Part shown: one piece after another, positions 20,401 through 21,617 of the stretch | How the letters are laid out: each line of letters begins with the position of its first letter | Position numbering within the stretch: the first letter of the stretch is position 1 | NCBI GenBank assembly: GCA_010014835.2 | Contig: JAAAKB020116510.1 | Location: forward strand, 1-21,617 | Source of the DNA: Apostichopus leukothele | Lineage: Eukaryota > Echinodermata > Holothuroidea > Aspidochirotida > Stichopodidae | Direction: 5' to 3' | Length of the DNA stretch: 21,617 bases | Position numbers and translations under genes: made by a program | The notes under the pieces: model-generated | The model's database searches: none | What the model was told of the DNA's origin: nothing | Seen by the model: the letters and a program-made list of their open reading frames with translations, nothing else

Positions 20401-21151
20401 AATGATGTAGCATACCTTTCAAAATGAAACCTGTTAGTGCTAAGAAACTTCAAGTATGTTTTACATCAAACAACTTTTCAGCTTCATGTATTTAGAGTTA
20501 AGAGAAATCGAATGAAAATGTTGATATGCATAATAACCTTCCACTAATATTGTTCTATATAGTCTCCCAACAAGTCTTTCATCTTTTTCATGAAGAAAGA
20601 ATTATAAAGTAATGAGTAGTTCTATCAATTAATTTCTTCCATACTGCTTGAAAATTTCAAAATAGACCACAAGAGACGTGTAAATGGGCATCAATACTGA
20701 ATATATTGTCTTTATATTTAGTAATAGCACATTAGAGCTAGCCTTTATACATAAACCTACCACTTACACTGATAGGATTTGTGTTCATACCAAGTATGAA
20801 GTTCAACTCAGCTTTCCTTTTTATTTATTATGTTTGCAAGGTTTTCAAACTTTCCCATCTGTTTATCTCAAATAACTGCCATCAACAAACAACCACTGTC
20901 ACAACTTTCATCCATTAAACCCTAGGAAGAGAAGCATTTTAAATGATTTCATATTGGACCTCCAAATGACTTTAGTGCTTCACATTTGGTCAGCCAATGA
21001 CAGTAAATGACAGTAGCAGAGAGTGTGGATAGTGATAACAAGTACTGACTGCTTTGAGCTGTAGCTCCAGCTCCTCTTTGTCACAGATGATTTCTGCTTT
21101 CTCTTCTTCCATATCTTGCACTACTTGAGCCAACTCTTCTTCAAAGTCCTT
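14301..21151 (-). CDS. NIN: Ninein-family centrosomal coiled-coil protein, C-terminal six exons (5' part off the right edge)
   Basis: Six minus-strand exons (21151-21050, 20222-20139, 18710-18585, 16669-16601, 15597-15274, 14486-14301) have AG acceptors and GT donors. Each is a whole number of codons, so all five introns are phase 0. Joined, they encode about 296 residues ending at TGA. The product is rich in Glu, Lys, Gln and Leu with almost no Pro or Gly, as expected of a long coiled coil. The final exon has ELYIENSKLQRAL, then TEERQKKAE, then a short hydrophobic tail ending CPANV. From memory, the extreme C-terminus of vertebrate ninein and ninein-like reads ELYVENA..L..AL..TE.RQ..AEK and ends with a similar APA-containing tail. 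Ninein anchors microtubule minus ends at the subdistal appendages of the mother centriole. Its N-terminal EF-hand and GTP-binding regions would lie outside this window. NIN cannot be told from NINL here. Another centrosomal coiled-coil protein is the main alternative. No poly(A) signal could be assigned. Confidence 0.68.
14487..15273 (-). other. Last intron of the ninein-family gene, with an (AAT)n-GCGC repeat
   Basis: This phase-0 intron of 787 bp lies between the two C-terminal exons. It is AT-rich with no supportable open frame. Its only distinct content is the (AAT)n repeat at 15156-15220, close to the donor. Confidence 0.6.
15156..15220. repeat. (AAT)n plus TTTATATAGCGCC dispersed repeat
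   Basis: An AAT-rich run is followed by ACATTTATATAGCGCC and then AAGCGGCT about 30 bp later. The same arrangement (AAT run, ATTTATAATGCGC, then AAAAGCGCC) occurs at 21467-21530. I know (AAT)n-TTTATATAGCGC sequences as a common dispersed repeat in marine invertebrates; its mobility class is not clear from this sequence. Confidence 0.6.
15274..15597 (-). CDS. NIN: Ninein-family gene, large coiled-coil exon (108 codons)
   Basis: The acceptor gactaacag precedes a Phe codon and MEQQMQMSISESQHTREMQ. The exon ends KKLKEQ at a GTGAGC donor. At 324 nt (phase 0 at both ends) it is the longest exon here. It is almost entirely Glu, Lys, Gln, Met and Leu, with no proline or glycine, so a continuous alpha-helical coiled coil is expected. 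The internal ATG at 15594 is not taken as a gene start, because the acceptor lies only three bases upstream and the frame joins the upstream exon. Confidence 0.78.
15598..16600 (-). other. Ninein-family intron holding a 58-bp triplicate
   Basis: This phase-0 intron of 1003 bp is AT-rich. Apart from the tandem triplicate at 15979-16151 and an (AC)n(A)n stretch near 16500, I see no gene or mobile-element ends. Confidence 0.6.
15979..16151. repeat. 58-bp tandem triplicate in a ninein intron
   Basis: Three units start with TGACAYCAACCATCCC at 15979, 16037 and 16095, an exact 58-bp spacing, and differ at only a few positions each. Each unit holds the palindrome ATTGATCAAT. The low divergence suggests a recent expansion. 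Confidence 0.9.
16601..16669 (-). CDS. NIN: Ninein-family gene, short internal exon (23 codons)
   Basis: A pyrimidine-rich acceptor (ccttttttag) is followed by AQISMIEAERDQFKKDLDDA and NRR, then a GTGAGT donor. The exon is 69 nt, phase 0 at both ends. It was found from its splice sites and coiled-coil composition, being too short to stand out as an ORF. Confidence 0.7.
17343..17460. mobile_element. Possible hAT-type terminal fragment in a ninein intron
   Basis: The sequence begins TAGGGATGCGCTGAAT and continues with GAATTCCGGCCAGATTTG and CCGGCTGGATTT. This resembles the TAGGGATGCACCGAATCCG family of hAT ends and their CCGG-rich subterminal repeats. No partner end or target duplication was found, so this is a tentative call. 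Confidence 0.35.
17538..17674. repeat. Diverged 14-16-bp tandem array (CCCAAAAATATTNGG type)
   Basis: Successive short units read as variants of CCCAAAAATATTTGG, including CCCAAACAATCTGG, CTCAAAAATATATTTG, CCCCAAAAAATGTGGG and GGGCCCAAAAATATTGG. There are about nine units, with one longer gap. The regular CC(C)AAA spacing supports an old minisatellite. Confidence 0.55.
18585..18710 (-). CDS. NIN: Ninein-family gene, internal exon (42 codons)
   Basis: The minus-strand acceptor cacccgcag precedes ASFEELLHTHSLLERTAKSL. The exon continues through KLALADERSEHSRTAVGVLE to a GTAATA donor. It is 126 nt, phase 0 at both ends, with leucines spaced as in a heptad coiled coil. The open frame runs on into the intron on both sides, so the boundaries rest on the splice sites and on phase agreement with neighbouring exons. 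Confidence 0.7.
18711..20138 (-). other. Ninein-family intron with a (C)17 tract
   Basis: This phase-0 intron of 1428 bp contains no convincing exon. A run of 17 cytosines at 19673-19689 is the only striking simple sequence. The rest is AT-rich single-copy-looking DNA. Confidence 0.5.
19673..19689. repeat. (C)17 homopolymer
   Basis: An uninterrupted run of 17 cytosines lies within a ninein intron. On the transcribed minus strand it would be a 17-base G run, able to form quadruplex-like structure. Its exact length is prone to sequencing error. Confidence 0.85.
20139..20222 (-). CDS. NIN: Ninein-family gene, internal exon (28 codons)
   Basis: The acceptor is tatactag and the donor GTGAGT. The 84 nt read AKVAAEEAVTAVNLQVQQ followed by AIPGELEATK without a stop, phase 0 at both ends. 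The Pro-Gly pair near the end is a likely break or hinge in the otherwise helical product. Confidence 0.68.
20223..21049 (-). other. Ninein-family intron without visible features
   Basis: This phase-0 intron of 827 bp is AT-rich. I see no repeat structure, mobile-element end or extra coding exon. Confidence 0.5.
21050..21151 (-). CDS. NIN: Ninein-family gene, most 5' exon in the window (34 codons)
   Basis: On the minus strand, tttgcag is followed by an open stretch beginning KDFEEELAQVVQDMEEE and ending ELELQLKA, then a GTCAGT donor. The length is 102 nt, phase 0 at both ends. The sequence is strongly acidic with leucine spacing typical of a coiled coil. The donor is the weakest of the set (GTCAGT rather than GTGAGT or GTAAGT), but the phase agrees with the next exon. 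Confidence 0.7.
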
Positions 21152-21466
21152 CTGCAAATAATAGAATGATTTCTTTATTCTATATACAGGCTCACCCTAG
21201 AGGCCTTTAACAATGGCAATCACCCTATATATCCTGAATACTTGGATTTATGCTACAAATATGTAGTGCTAGTTTAGCTCTATCTTCAAAGACTCATCAC
21301 TAGCAGATTTATGATACAAACTGCACACAATTAAACATCATTTCAGTTCAACATTATTTAAGGTGTATGTACATGTAGAGTTTCAATAGTTAAGCCTTAT
21401 TGCCACAATCTTCTTAAAAGCTTATCACTGATGCAAATTTAATAAAATGGGGGGGGGGGCCGTGGG

Positions 21467-21530
21467 AATAATAATAATAACTAAGATTTATAATGCGCTA
21501 ATTATAAACAAAATAGTTGTCAAAAGCGCC
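21467..21530. repeat. (AAT)n plus TTTATAATGCGC dispersed repeat, second copy
   Basis: An AAT run at 21467-21480 is followed by CTAAGATTTATAATGCGC and, 25 bp on, CAAAAGCGCC. It has the same order and orientation as the copy at 15156-15220. An 11-base G tract (21449-21459) lies just upstream. Confidence 0.6.
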
Positions 21531-21617
21531 ATACATAAACTATGAATAGAAAGAAAAGCAAAAACAATAATGCAACAATGAAATATAATTACAAATCAAA
21601 TTGAAAAATGTTTAGCA

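Overview
This is animal genomic DNA, not bacterial. Coding sequence is split into short exons by GT-AG introns of about 0.8-1.9 kb, and about two thirds of the window is AT-rich intergenic DNA carrying old LINEs, hAT-type MITEs, minisatellites and foldback sequences. The mix of CAGTGGCGGAGC-type and GGCGTAGGAG-type MITE ends, zinc-knuckle LINE remains and (AAT)n repeats followed by a TTTATA..GCGC motif looks to me like a marine invertebrate, possibly an echinoderm or hemichordate. That placement is inference from general familiarity, not from a search.

The only host gene I can support lies on the minus strand at the right side (14301-21151). It consists of six spliced exons, all starting and ending in phase 0, and together they give about 296 residues of acidic, Lys/Gln/Glu-rich coiled coil ending at a TGA. 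The last exon carries a C-terminal block that I recognise as the ninein / ninein-like centrosomal protein tail. The 5' part of the gene lies beyond the right edge. Its introns hold a 58-bp triplicate, a (C)17 tract, a fragment resembling a hAT end, a 15-bp CCCAAAAATATT-type array and two (AAT)n-GCGC repeats. Just downstream of its stop is a 39-bp minisatellite of about 14 units.

Left half, in order: 430-740 holds a 22-bp tandem array with an inverted flank. Two foldback structures follow (1033-1152 and 1273-1329). From 2520 to 4520 there are degenerate direct repeats and eight same-strand copies of a 15-bp motif, GGTAACTCACGTTAC. From 5560 to 6820 there are three hAT-type MITE ends or elements, one with a perfect 8-bp target duplication. 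From 7980 to 9170 lies a minus-strand LINE fossil (ORF1 with zinc knuckle, plus the start of the endonuclease ORF). A GATATT-rich AT tract occupies 9780-10340, and 10800-11660 is the 3' end of a plus-strand LINE with its zf-RVT cysteine/histidine motif.

I see no tRNA, rRNA, CRISPR array or bacterial-style operon, and no complete novel gene system. The most unexplained signals are the GTAACTCACGTTAC cluster and the 22-bp array with its inverted flank.
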